From Planctomycetota bacterium (lineage in GTDB: Bacteria; Planctomycetota; Planctomycetia; Pirellulales; PNKZ01): a stretch of 43,513 bases of DNA. The notes under the pieces were generated by a model. It did no database searches. It saw only the letters and a program-made list of their open reading frames with translations, and was not told the origin of the DNA. The position numbers and the translations under genes are program-made. Shown one piece after another: positions 17,802 through 26,934 of the stretch (position 1 is its first letter; each line of letters opens with the position of its first letter). Where the stretch lies: NCBI GenBank assembly GCA_018242585.1, contig JAFEBQ010000036.1:1-43513 (forward strand), written 5' to 3'.

Positions 17802-18133
17802 TCGCAAGTTCCCCGATTTTGGGGCCGTTTGGGCGGATTATTGCGCCCAGTCCGGCCGACCGACTGGCAGGTTCCGAGTGACCGGCCGGCCAGGTTCGCC
17901 GCGAGTGTCAAAACCTTTAGAAACCGCAATAAAGCATCGGCCGAGTGTAAGATTAAGTAGACTAAGGGATCTGTTGGCAATTAAAGTGCCGGCGGACTCC
18001 ATGAGGGGGACGTCAGAGGACACGCTGAATCGTCCACGCCGATACTGTGCGAATAAGTCGCGATGCGTCACTTTGTCGCATCGTGGCTTCGTCGCTTGCT
18101 TCGCGCGGACTCCTCCGCTCAACGCACCACGCC
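17802..18133. promoter_or_regulatory. Intergenic region upstream of the metal efflux operon
   Basis: About 330 bases lie between glgB and the adaptor gene. A short hairpin CCCC-GATTTT-GGGG follows the glgB stop at about 17811-17824. The AT-rich stretch 17915-17990 is the likeliest promoter site for the efflux operon, but I cannot name a regulator box with confidence. No regulator gene adjoins the operon. Confidence 0.35.
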
Positions 18134-19519
18134 ATGAAGCCGAACGCCAGCCGCTGGATCAAGATCGGATTGGCGGTCGCCATTGTCGCGATCGCCGTGG
18201 TGTCGCTGCGCGCGTGGCAACGCGCTCGGGAAAGCGAGAAAGTCGCCGATCCGCATCATCATGCGAAAGCGCCGCGTGCCGCGCTGGTGGAGAATGAGCC
18301 CCAGACGATCGAACTGCCTTCCGACGTCTATGAGCGAATGCAGGCCCACACCGTTACGGTGATCAAGGCGCCACCGCCGGCCGCGTTGCGGATGGAAGGC
18401 TCGCTATTTTTGAACGCCGATCGCTTGACGCACGTTCACACTCGCTTTGCCGGCGAGGTGGTGGAACTTGGCACGCTTGAGATCGTCGACAAGGACGCCA
18501 CGCCGAATCGCTTGAACTTGCATCTCCGCTTTGGCGATCCGGTCAAGAAGGGCCAGTTGATGGCGGTCATCTGGAGCAAAGACCTGGGCGAGAAGAAAAG
18601 CGAGCTCGTCGACGCTCTGTCGCGACTGTACCTGGATGAAGAGACATTCACGCGACTCGAGCCGCTGTTCCGCCAGGGCTCGCTGGCCGAGCGCACCTTG
18701 CGCGAGACCGAACGGCTGGTCGAGGCCGACCGAATTGCCGTCGATCGCGCCGAGCGCACCTTGCGCACATGGCGGTTGACTGACCAAGATCTGGAGGAGA
18801 TCCGAACCGAGGCCCGGCGTCTGCACGCCAATAAGGGCAAGACCGAAGGGGGATTGAATCAGTCTTGGGCGCGCGTCGAGATTCGTTCGGCCATCGACGG
18901 CGTGATCGTCGAAAAGAACCTCAACATCGGCGACTATGTGGAAACCGCGCTCGACCTGTACAAGATCGCCAACCTGACGCGGCTCGACGTGTTGGCCCAC
19001 GCCTATGAAGAAGACCTGGAACTGCTCGAAGAACTGAAACCGGAAGAACGGGAGTGGCAGGTCAAGCTGATGAGCGGGTCGACCGAACAGCCGCTGATCG
19101 GGTCGTTTGACCAGATCGGCCGGATCATCGACCCCAATCAGCACACGGCGCTGATTCGCGGCTGGGTCGACAACGCCAGCGGACGGCTGCGCGTCGGCCA
19201 ATTCGTCAGCGCCGAAGTCAAGCTGCCAGCCAATCCCCACGAGGTCGCGGTACCCGCCACGGCATTGGTCGATCAGGACGGCGAGACGTCGGTCTTTGTG
19301 CGTCGGCGCCCCAATGAGCTGAAGTTCACGTTGCGACGCGTATTTCCCACGCGCCGCCATGACCAGCAAGTCTACATTGCCTCGCAACTCACCGTGGAAC
19401 AGAGCAAGCACGGCCTGCACCCCCTGCGGGCCGGAGAAGAGGTCGTCGACTCGGGCTGCTTGGAAATGGCCCGCGAACTGCGCGATCTGAGCGCCAACAC
19501 CAAAGTCGCCAACAAATAG
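18134..19519 (+). CDS. HME-RND efflux periplasmic adaptor (CzcB/CusB-like)
   Basis: The protein has 461 residues from the ATG at 18134. An N-terminal membrane anchor (IKIGLAVAIVAIAVVSL) is followed by a His-containing segment DPHHHAKAP. Then come the barrel-sandwich half, a coiled-coil hairpin rich in Glu, Arg and Leu (about residues 155-245), the second lipoyl half (IRSAIDGVIVEKNLNIGDYVE) and the beta-barrel and membrane-proximal domains ending with VAVPATALVDQDGETSVFV. It should link the inner membrane pump to the outer membrane channel. It lies 49 bp before the pump gene. The upstream frame to 18047 lacks homology-like sequence. Confidence 0.9.
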   Translation: MKPNASRWIKIGLAVAIVAIAVVSLRAWQRARESEKVADPHHHAKAPRAALVENEPQTIELPSDVYERMQAHTVTVIKAPPPAALRMEGSLFLNADRLTHVHTRFAGEVVELGTLEIVDKDATPNRLNLHLRFGDPVKKGQLMAVIWSKDLGEKKSELVDALSRLYLDEETFTRLEPLFRQGSLAERTLRETERLVEADRIAVDRAERTLRTWRLTDQDLEEIRTEARRLHANKGKTEGGLNQSWARVEIRSAIDGVIVEKNLNIGDYVETALDLYKIANLTRLDVLAHAYEEDLELLEELKPEEREWQVKLMSGSTEQPLIGSFDQIGRIIDPNQHTALIRGWVDNASGRLRVGQFVSAEVKLPANPHEVAVPATALVDQDGETSVFVRRRPNELKFTLRRVFPTRRHDQQVYIASQLTVEQSKHGLHPLRAGEEVVDSGCLEMARELRDLSANTKVANK

Positions 19520-19568
19520 ATAGGGCTGCCGGCTCCGCCGCGGGCATTACGGCAGCGTAGGTCGTCGC

Positions 19569-22500
19569 ATGGTCGGCAAGCTGATTCAATGGGCCACGAA
19601 CAACCCCGTGGTTGTGGTCTTGCTGGTCGTGGTGCTGGCCTGCGGCGGCATGTATTGCTTCTTTGCCGTCAACGTCGAAGCCTATCCTGACCCGGCCCCG
19701 GCGATCATCGAGATCGTGGCGCAATACCCCGGCGGCTCGGCTGAAGAGATCGAGCGTCAGGTCACCATCCCGCTCGAAGTCGCCCTGACTGGCATCCCGG
19801 GCTTGAAGTATACCCGAGCCAAGAGCATGTTCGGCCTGGCCCACCTGCGGAACCAGTTTGAATATGGCGTTGACTACGAACGCGCCAAGCAGGAAGTGAT
19901 CAACCGGCTAAACAATGCCAGGGGGGATCTCCCGAAGGGGGTCGACCCGGTCATTTCTCCCGCTTCGCCCATTGGCGAAATCCTGCGTTACACGCTGACC
20001 AATCCCCACGACAAGATGGGGCGCGATATCTACACGCAGAACGACCTGAAGGCGCTCAACGACTGGACCCTGGTTCGTGAATTCCGCCGCGTGGACGGGA
20101 TTGCCGGCGTGGTCAGTTCGGGTGGCAGCGTCAAACGCTACGAAATTCACCCCGATCCGCAGCGGCTCAAGGAATACGGCATCACGCTTGACCAATTGCA
20201 GGACGCCATCTCGCAGAGCAACGCCAACGTCGGCGGCGACTACGTGATCCAAGGGCCGTCGATTCAACCTGTCCGCGGCATCGGCCTGATCGGCGGCGGC
20301 GAAGACCCGATGCAGCGAGCCATGCAGATGAAGACGCCGGAAGAGGCGTTCGATTTCCTCCGCAAGGAAGAACGTCGCCGGCTCTATGAAATCCGTCGCA
20401 TCGTCATCGCCTCGACGAATAACGTGCCAATTCGCGTCGAGCACGTCGTCGAAGGAGGCCCGATTCGCCAAGGGGAGGAAATCGGCCAGCGCGGTGTAAT
20501 TGTCGGCTGGCAAACCCGCCAAGGGATGCTGGGCATATCCCGCGCCAGGACTGACGAGCAAGGCGAAGAACTGCGCGACGACAACCATGAACGGATCTGG
20601 GACCATGAAGACGACATGGTCCAAGGGATCATCCTGCTCTACAAAGGCCGCGCCTCGATCCCGGCGTTGACCAAGGTCCAGGTGAAAATCGCCGAATTGA
20701 ATGGCACACCGGGACGACTGCTTCCCGGCGTGCAAATCGATCCGTTCTATAATCGTTCGCGACTGATCGATGTTACGACCGAGACAGTCCACGAGAATCT
20801 GCTCGTCGGCATTCTGCTGGTCAGCGTAATTTTGTTGATGTTTCTTAGCAACGTCCGCGCGGCGTTAATTGTCGCGCTGAATATCCCCTTAGCGCTATTC
20901 TTTTCGTTCGGCGTGCTGTTCCTGCGTGACAAGAGCGCCAATCTGTTGTCGATTGGAGCTGTCGACTTCGGCATCATCGTCGACTCGTCGGTGATCATGG
21001 TCGAGAATATCTACCGCCGGCTGAGCACTTATGACACTTCGGGCTTGAGCATTCGCGAACGGATTGTCCGCGCCTCGCGCGAAGTCGAGCGGAGCTTGTT
21101 CTTCTCGACCATTATCATGATCTGCGCGATGCTTCCGTTGTTCACGATGAAAGGCTCGGAAGGTCAGATTTTCGGCCCCATGGCTGACACGTACGCCTTT
21201 GCCCTCGGCGGCGCGTTGCTGTTGGCACTGACCGTTTCACCGGTCATGTGCATGCTGTTCTTCAAAAACCTGAAGCCCAGCCGTGACAACGTGCTGGTTC
21301 GGCTGCTAAAGCATACCGCGTCGCGCGTAGTCGACATGCAATTGCGCAATCGTGGCGTCGCCGTCACGATTTATGCCACGGCTGCGATCGCGACCGTGGT
21401 GGCGCTGCCCTATATGGGACGCGAGTTCATGCCCGAACTTGAAGAAGGCAACATGATCGTGCGCGGCACGTTCCCGGTGAACGTGTCGTTGCAGGAAGTT
21501 GCGCAAAAGTCGGCGATTGCGCGCCGCATCATGTCGCAATATGAAGAAGTGCGCATGGCCACGGCACAGGTCGGCCGGCCGGACGACGGCACCGACCCGA
21601 CGGGCTACTACAACGTCGAATGCTTCGTGCCATTGAAGCCGTACGAAGAGTGGCCAGCAACGGTCGAGACCCGCGGCATTGCCAGTTGGTTCAAGGCCAA
21701 GCGCGCGCGGACCAAGCAAGAGCTGATCGCGCACATGAACTGGAACTTGTCACGCCATTTGATTGGCATCAACTGGGACTTCTCCCAGATGATTCGTGAC
21801 AACGTGCTCGAATCATTATCAGGCGTCAAAGGTGAAAACTCAGTTAAAATCATCGCCCCGCCAGGCTCATCAGGGATCGGCGATCTTAATCAACTAGAGG
21901 TGCTGGCCGAAAAGGTCCGTGCCACGATTGCCAACGTGCCAGGCGTGTCAGACCCTGGCATCTTCCATATCAAAGGTCAGTCCAACTTGACGTTGCCGGT
22001 TGATCGTGAAAAGTGCGCTCTATGGGGCGTCAGCGTGGCCGATCTGGAAGACGTCATCGAAACGGCAGTCGGTGGAAAGCCGTTTACTGACATGGTCGAA
22101 GGAGAAAAGAGTTTCGATGTCATTCTGCGCTGGCCTCCTGAGTTGCGAGAAAACATCGACGAGATTCTGAACATCCCCGTCGATGTGGTGAAGAACACCG
22201 TATCGCAAGGCACGGTCGCGACCGTGCAAGCCACGCCCATCAGCGGCGCCAGCGTCGGCCTGTCAACGATGGGCACCAGCTTGCCGATGCCCAGCCTGAC
22301 GGGCAGCGCTTTTAACACCGCAGTCAACAGCCTGTCGCGCGTGCCGCGCCGCCGGTTGGGCGACCTGGTCACGCCGGTCAACGCCGAAGGACAGCCCGAC
22401 CCACATGGCAGCTACGTCCGCCCTGGCGCGTCGACCATCTCGCGCGAGCAAGGCCGACGATTGATCGCTGTCAAATTCGGTGTTCATGGTCGCGACCTGG

Positions 22501-23114
22501 CCAGCACCGTCGAGGAATGTCAGCAGAAAACCAAGTTTGTCGAAGCGCCTTACGAAATGGTCTGGGCGGGCGAGTTCCAGCAGATGCAAGAAGCCGAAGC
22601 GCGGCTCGTCAAGATTGTCGCCTTGGCCTTCGTACTGATTCTGGTGATTCTCTATCTGGCGTTCCGCTCGTTGATCGACGCGTTTGTCGTCTTTGCCGAC
22701 GTCGGCGTGATGTCGATGGGGGGCATCTGGATGCTCTTTATCACCGGCATCAACTTCAACGTCTCGGCCGCGGTCGGGTTCATTTCGATCCTGGGCGTGG
22801 CGATCATGGATGGCTTGTTGCTGGTGTCGTCGTTCAATCACTTCCGCGCCCACGGCGAGCCGCTGCTCCAGGCGATCCATAAAGGCGTTGAGAACCGCAT
22901 TCGGCCGGTCACGATGACAGCATTGACCGCTATCTTGGGGCTCTTGCCAGCAGCGATGTCGTCCAAGATCGGCTCCGAGTCGCAGCGCCCGCTGGCCATT
23001 GTGGTCGTCGGCGGCATGCTGATGATCGTGTTGATGTTCAATCCGGTGCCGCTGCTTTACAGCTTCTATGGCGACCGCGAGCCGCCCGAAGGGGCCGGTG
23101 AGTTCGTCGACTGA
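19569..23114 (+). CDS. HME-RND heavy-metal efflux pump (CzcA-like)
   Basis: The protein has 1181 residues with RND topology: a first helix near the N-terminus, a large periplasmic loop, helices 2-6, a second loop and helices 8-12. The proton-relay helix reads DFGIIVDSSVIMVEN with Asp466, Asp472 and Glu479, the same spacing as Asp402, Asp408 and Glu415 of CzcA. This places it with divalent-cation exporters rather than CusA. It is about 120 residues longer than usual. Extra sequence sits in the first loop (around KTPEEAFDFLRKEERRR and a charged DEQGEELRDDNHERIWDHEDD stretch, near residues 240-350) and in the second loop (near 870-960). The metal is not certain. Confidence 0.93.
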   Translation: MVGKLIQWATNNPVVVVLLVVVLACGGMYCFFAVNVEAYPDPAPAIIEIVAQYPGGSAEEIERQVTIPLEVALTGIPGLKYTRAKSMFGLAHLRNQFEYGVDYERAKQEVINRLNNARGDLPKGVDPVISPASPIGEILRYTLTNPHDKMGRDIYTQNDLKALNDWTLVREFRRVDGIAGVVSSGGSVKRYEIHPDPQRLKEYGITLDQLQDAISQSNANVGGDYVIQGPSIQPVRGIGLIGGGEDPMQRAMQMKTPEEAFDFLRKEERRRLYEIRRIVIASTNNVPIRVEHVVEGGPIRQGEEIGQRGVIVGWQTRQGMLGISRARTDEQGEELRDDNHERIWDHEDDMVQGIILLYKGRASIPALTKVQVKIAELNGTPGRLLPGVQIDPFYNRSRLIDVTTETVHENLLVGILLVSVILLMFLSNVRAALIVALNIPLALFFSFGVLFLRDKSANLLSIGAVDFGIIVDSSVIMVENIYRRLSTYDTSGLSIRERIVRASREVERSLFFSTIIMICAMLPLFTMKGSEGQIFGPMADTYAFALGGALLLALTVSPVMCMLFFKNLKPSRDNVLVRLLKHTASRVVDMQLRNRGVAVTIYATAAIATVVALPYMGREFMPELEEGNMIVRGTFPVNVSLQEVAQKSAIARRIMSQYEEVRMATAQVGRPDDGTDPTGYYNVECFVPLKPYEEWPATVETRGIASWFKAKRARTKQELIAHMNWNLSRHLIGINWDFSQMIRDNVLESLSGVKGENSVKIIAPPGSSGIGDLNQLEVLAEKVRATIANVPGVSDPGIFHIKGQSNLTLPVDREKCALWGVSVADLEDVIETAVGGKPFTDMVEGEKSFDVILRWPPELRENIDEILNIPVDVVKNTVSQGTVATVQATPISGASVGLSTMGTSLPMPSLTGSAFNTAVNSLSRVPRRRLGDLVTPVNAEGQPDPHGSYVRPGASTISREQGRRLIAVKFGVHGRDLASTVEECQQKTKFVEAPYEMVWAGEFQQMQEAEARLVKIVALAFVLILVILYLAFRSLIDAFVVFADVGVMSMGGIWMLFITGINFNVSAAVGFISILGVAIMDGLLLVSSFNHFRAHGEPLLQAIHKGVENRIRPVTMTALTAILGLLPAAMSSKIGSESQRPLAIVVVGGMLMIVLMFNPVPLLYSFYGDREPPEGAGEFVD

Positions 23115-23412
23115 GGTCGCGCTGGCTGCTGTCATGGCTTCTTTAATTGGAGTTGGCGGCAACGCCTTGCATCCTCCTGCGCGACGCCAACCAGCGCGCC
23201 GTCAAAGTCTCCGCAATCTCGCGCCGCTGCGCGACCGGAACTCGCTGCCATCCGCGCGGCGTGCCGTTGATTGAGTAAGTCCTATAAATGGCACAGCCGA
23301 TAGAACTGTTAGGTCGAAATATGCCCGCAGGTTCGGCAAATCCGTCATCTGCGGCGCCGCATGTCTCGTCCACTAGCGCTCGAAAGACTCGTCGGCCTGA
23401 AACGCGAGACGC
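23115..23412. other. Intergenic gap inside the efflux operon
   Basis: About 300 bases separate pump and outer membrane factor. It contains an open minus frame (23143-23427) with a helix-like RREIAETLTARWLASRRR stretch but no recognisable family, which I do not call. An AT-richer patch near 23265-23290 (GTCCTATAAATGG) might be a promoter for the downstream gene. Confidence 0.35.
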
Positions 23413-25167
23413 ATGTCGTTCGCCCACTTACAAATCGAGTTTCGCGCTTGGCTGCTCCGCCTACGACAAATTACCGGCGCTGCGCTGGCGTTCGCGTGCG
23501 CGAATGTCGCTTCGGCCCAGTACGTCCCGTCGTCGGCCGCCGAGGTTTATCCGCTGCCCCATGTGGCGGAACTGCGCTCGACGTTCGTCACGCAAGTGAG
23601 CGCGCAGGAACCGGCGACCCAGGAAAAGGCCACGCCGGCTCCATCGCGAATCCACCTGGCCCAGCCGCCGCGCTCGCTCGACTTGTCGCTGGCGCCGCCA
23701 CCACCGCCGACAACCCCAGAACGCGTCAAAGCCCCACAGGCCCAGCCCGAGGCCGCGCCCCGCGGCTTGCGTTTGCCGCCGGAACTGCCCGGCGCGTTGG
23801 CGCCGCCGCTCAAGCTGTCGCCGTACGACCCGGGCAACCCGAAGGCGCGGCAACGGAACATCGATCAATTGTTCCCCAGCGCGCCACCGCTGCCGCCTGA
23901 TCTGTTGCCGCCACCGGGCGCAAATGGTCGGCCGATGGAGCTGCTTGAACTCGAAAACTTGGCGCTGGCGGCGAACCCAGCCATGCGCCAGGCGCAAGCC
24001 GCCGTCACCGCCGCGCGCGGCAACGCCATTCAGGTCGGCACCCATCCGAACCCGGTCATGGGCTACGAGGGTGATACCGTCGGCTCGGGCGGGACGGCCA
24101 ATTATCACGGCGGCTACGTCCAGCAACTGATCAAGACCGCCGGCAAGCTGCATTTGGCCCAGGCCGCCGCGTCGATGGACATCCGCAAAGCGGAACTGAA
24201 TCTGCGCAAGACTCGCATCACGGTCATCACCCAGGTTCAATCTCGCTACTACGCCGTGTTGGTCGCCCAGGAGGCGGTGCGGGCGACGCACGCCCTGGCG
24301 GCGTTCACCAACGAAGCCTACCGCGTGCAGGTCGAGCAACTGCGCGGCGGCGAGGCCGCGCCCTATGAACCAATGCAATTGCGCGTGCTAGCCAACCAGG
24401 CGCAAGGCGCGTTGATCCAGGCCAGGAACCGTTACTTCTCGGCCTGGAAGCAATTGGCGGCTGGGGCCGGCGTGCCCGACATGCCGCCCATTCAGTTGGC
24501 CGGCACGCTCGACGTGGCGGCGCCGCCGCTGCGATTCGACATCGCTTGGAATCGCGTGCTGCAGCGTCACACCGACATCGAATCGGCGCGGTTCGGCGAG
24601 ACCCAGGCTCGGCTCAACCTGCGCGTCGAAGAAGTCACGCCAGTCCCTGACCTGGTCTTCTACGCCGCGGTGCAAAAGGACTTCACGTCGAACCCGTTCG
24701 GCACCACGTTCAACATGCAGGCTGGCTTGCCGCTGCCGATCTATGACCGCAACACCGGCGACATCATGCGCACCCAGGGCGAGCTGCAGAAGGCCTCGCT
24801 CGAAGCCACGCGCGTTCGCAACGAACTGACGGCCGTCGCGGCCGACGCCTTTGAGCGGTACGAGAACAACCGCGTGCTGCTGGAACTCTATCGGGTGCAA
24901 ATCCTGCCCGACCAGGCCCGCGTCTACCGGGGCGTCTATGAACGCCATCAACAGCAGCCCGACCGCGTCAGCTTTGGCGACGTGATCGTCGCGCAACAGA
25001 CGCTGGCCTCGACCATCACGGTCTACCTCACCGTGCTGGGCGCCCAGTGGCAAGCGGTGGCCGATCTGTCGGCCGTCTGCCAGGTCGAAGACCTGAGCGA
25101 ATTGCAAACGCTCGGTTCGGCCGACCTGCCGCCGGTTCCCGAGCCCCCGCCGGCCGACGCCAAGTAG
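23413..25167 (+). CDS. TolC-family outer membrane efflux protein (CzcC/CusC-like)
   Basis: The protein has 584 residues. A signal peptide is followed by a 130-residue proline-rich, low-complexity segment (many PP and AP pairs, about residues 60-165) not usual in TolC proteins. The two outer membrane efflux repeats follow, with ENLALAANPAMRQAQAAVTAARGN at the start of the first and long amphipathic helices in both, for example RNELTAVAADAFERYENN and the VSFGDVIVAQQTLA stretch near the end. It should form the trimeric exit duct for the adaptor and pump encoded upstream. The proline-rich part may be a spacer through the wide planctomycete periplasm; that is inference. Confidence 0.88.
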   Translation: MSFAHLQIEFRAWLLRLRQITGAALAFACANVASAQYVPSSAAEVYPLPHVAELRSTFVTQVSAQEPATQEKATPAPSRIHLAQPPRSLDLSLAPPPPPTTPERVKAPQAQPEAAPRGLRLPPELPGALAPPLKLSPYDPGNPKARQRNIDQLFPSAPPLPPDLLPPPGANGRPMELLELENLALAANPAMRQAQAAVTAARGNAIQVGTHPNPVMGYEGDTVGSGGTANYHGGYVQQLIKTAGKLHLAQAAASMDIRKAELNLRKTRITVITQVQSRYYAVLVAQEAVRATHALAAFTNEAYRVQVEQLRGGEAAPYEPMQLRVLANQAQGALIQARNRYFSAWKQLAAGAGVPDMPPIQLAGTLDVAAPPLRFDIAWNRVLQRHTDIESARFGETQARLNLRVEEVTPVPDLVFYAAVQKDFTSNPFGTTFNMQAGLPLPIYDRNTGDIMRTQGELQKASLEATRVRNELTAVAADAFERYENNRVLLELYRVQILPDQARVYRGVYERHQQQPDRVSFGDVIVAQQTLASTITVYLTVLGAQWQAVADLSAVCQVEDLSELQTLGSADLPPVPEPPPADAK

Positions 25168-25283
25168 GCCGCTTCAGATGACTGCCGGTTGACTTCCCTT
25201 GTGGGGGTGGCATTCACCCGCGCGCCGACGCACAATGGCGGCATTCCCCGCCCGCTTTGCCCCGCCCTTTGGGAGCCCTTGCC

Positions 25284-26726
25284 GTGAAGCTCCGCGCGCT
25301 TGCCCCCTTGTCGTTGCTGTTGGTCTTGCTGGTTTCATCCGCTTGGGCCGCGACCAAGCCGAACATCGTCGTCATCGTCGCCGATGACCTGGGAATGCAG
25401 TTGGGCTGCTTCGGTGACAAGCTGTCCCGCACGCCAGCACTGGATCGACTGGCCGCTGACGGCACCCGCTTCACACGGGCTTATTGCACCACGGCCAGTT
25501 GCAGCGCCAGCCGCTCGGTGATCTTGACGGGGCTCTATAACCACGCCACGGCCCATTATGGCCACGAGCATAGCGAGCACCACTTCCGCACCTTTGAGAC
25601 GCAGCTCACGCTCCCCGTCGCGTTGGCCAAGGCCGGCTATCGCACGTGTTCGATCGGCAAGTACCACGTCGCGCCGGAAGAGACCTATCACTTCGAGCGA
25701 TATGGCAAAGATCTGAAGCCGGCCGGGGCGCCTACCAAGGTGGCGTTCGCCGCCCAGGCCTGGTCCTTCCTCAGCGAACAGGATGCCAGGCCGTTCTTCC
25801 TCTATTACTGCCCCACCGAACCCCATCGGGCCAACGACGCCTCGGGGTTTCACAATACCGGTGACGAGCCAGGCGTCGAGCCGGTGACATTCGACCCGGC
25901 GCAAATCACCGTCCCCACTTGGCTCCCCGACTTGCCCGAGGTTCGGCAAGAGCTGGCCCAGTACTACGCGGCGATCAACCGGCTCGATCAAAAGGTCGGG
26001 GCATTGATCTCGATGCTCAAGGCGACCAAGCAGTACGACAACACGCTGATCGTCTTCATCAGCGACAACGGGCCGCCGTTTCCTGGGGCCAAAACAACGC
26101 TCTATGAGCCAGGGGCTAACTTGCCGATGATCGTCAAGCGACCGCATCAATCGCGCACTGGCGTGATGAACGACGCTCGCGTGACCTGGGTCGACATCAC
26201 GCCGACGGCGCTGGCGCTAGCCGGCTACGAAGTCACGCCCCCCAAGGCCAACAAGAACGGCAAGCGCCCGCCGGGACCGCAAACCATCGGCAGCCACGGT
26301 CGCTCGTTCCTCGACATCGTCGAGCAGGATCATCCCGACGGTTGGGACTCGGCGTTTCTGTCCCACACGTTCCACGAGATCACGATGTACTACCCGATGC
26401 GAGCCCTCGTGTCGGGCAAGTACAAGTACATCTTCAACGTGGCCCACGAGCTGCCGTTTCCGTTCGCGTCCGACTTGTACGCCTCGCGCACTTGGCAAGC
26501 GGCCCTGAAGCGCGGCCCCGACGCCATGTACGGCCAGCGGACGGCGCGGGCCTATTCGATGCGCGCGCGGCACGAGTTGTACGACCTGGAAGCCGATCCG
26601 CACGAGACCAAGAACTTGGCCGACGATTCTGCTCACGCCACGACGCTGGCCGAGTTGCAAGAGCGAGTTCGCAACTGGCAACAGCAAACCCGCGACCCCT
26701 GGTTCACCAAGTGGACGTACGAGTGA
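25284..26726 (+). CDS. Secreted sulfatase, SGSH-like (N-sulfoglucosamine sulfohydrolase family)
   Basis: The protein has 480 residues from a GTG at 25284, with a GGGAG site 9 bp upstream and a signal peptide ending at SSAWA. Metal ligands are in VADDLG (Asp34, Asp35) and in SDNG. The formylglycine motif is CSASR (Cys73), a C-x-A-S-R variant of C-x-P-S-R. The segments FHEITMYYPMRAL, ELPFPFASDLYAS, RHELYDLEADPHETKNLA and the closing DPWFTKW track human heparan N-sulfatase closely in order. It probably removes N-sulfate or a similar sulfate from a polysaccharide in the periplasm or outside. It needs a formylglycine-generating enzyme encoded elsewhere. A TTG at 25257 is the alternative start. Confidence 0.88.
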   Translation: MKLRALAPLSLLLVLLVSSAWAATKPNIVVIVADDLGMQLGCFGDKLSRTPALDRLAADGTRFTRAYCTTASCSASRSVILTGLYNHATAHYGHEHSEHHFRTFETQLTLPVALAKAGYRTCSIGKYHVAPEETYHFERYGKDLKPAGAPTKVAFAAQAWSFLSEQDARPFFLYYCPTEPHRANDASGFHNTGDEPGVEPVTFDPAQITVPTWLPDLPEVRQELAQYYAAINRLDQKVGALISMLKATKQYDNTLIVFISDNGPPFPGAKTTLYEPGANLPMIVKRPHQSRTGVMNDARVTWVDITPTALALAGYEVTPPKANKNGKRPPGPQTIGSHGRSFLDIVEQDHPDGWDSAFLSHTFHEITMYYPMRALVSGKYKYIFNVAHELPFPFASDLYASRTWQAALKRGPDAMYGQRTARAYSMRARHELYDLEADPHETKNLADDSAHATTLAELQERVRNWQQQTRDPWFTKWTYE

Positions 26727-26761
26727 CGCCGCTAATTATCGCGCGGCAGCTCGATCGGCCA

Positions 26762-26929
26762 ACACCCCTCTCTTTCAGGGAGAGGCGGGGGGAGGGTAAA
26801 TGCGCTGCGAGCCGACAATCACAAACTCAGGTTAGCCCACCTCACTAATCGCGGCCATCTGGCCCGCGACGTTTTCACCCTCACCCGCTTCGCTCCGCTC
26901 AGCGACCTCTCCCATCAAGGGAGAGGTGT
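26762..26929. repeat. Compound inverted repeat with GGGAGAGG hairpins
   Basis: The element of about 168 bp fills the space between the convergent sulfatase and cyclophilin genes. Its left end has a CCTCTC/GAGAGG hairpin and GGGTAAA; its right end has CACCCTCACCC and a 9-bp hairpin, ACCTCTCCC with GGGAGAGGT (26905-26927). The two ends are roughly inverted copies (ACACC at left, GGTGT at right). This resembles dispersed planctomycete intergenic elements. No T-run follows in either direction, so it is not a typical terminator. Confidence 0.65.
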
Positions 26930-26934
26930 AAAAA

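Noticed and set aside
18404..19420. Minus-strand open frame of 338 codons
   Set aside because: It is antisense to the efflux adaptor gene and shows only GC-driven codon shadow composition.
23143..23427. Minus-strand frame of 94 codons in the gap of the efflux operon
   Set aside because: It has a helix-like stretch (RREIAETLTARWL) but no known family, no clear ribosome-binding site, and overlaps the start of the outer membrane factor gene.
26905..26927. Intrinsic terminator between sulfatase and cyclophilin genes
   Set aside because: The hairpin is good, but no T-run follows on the plus strand; on the minus strand the T-run precedes the hairpin. It fits a repeat element better.
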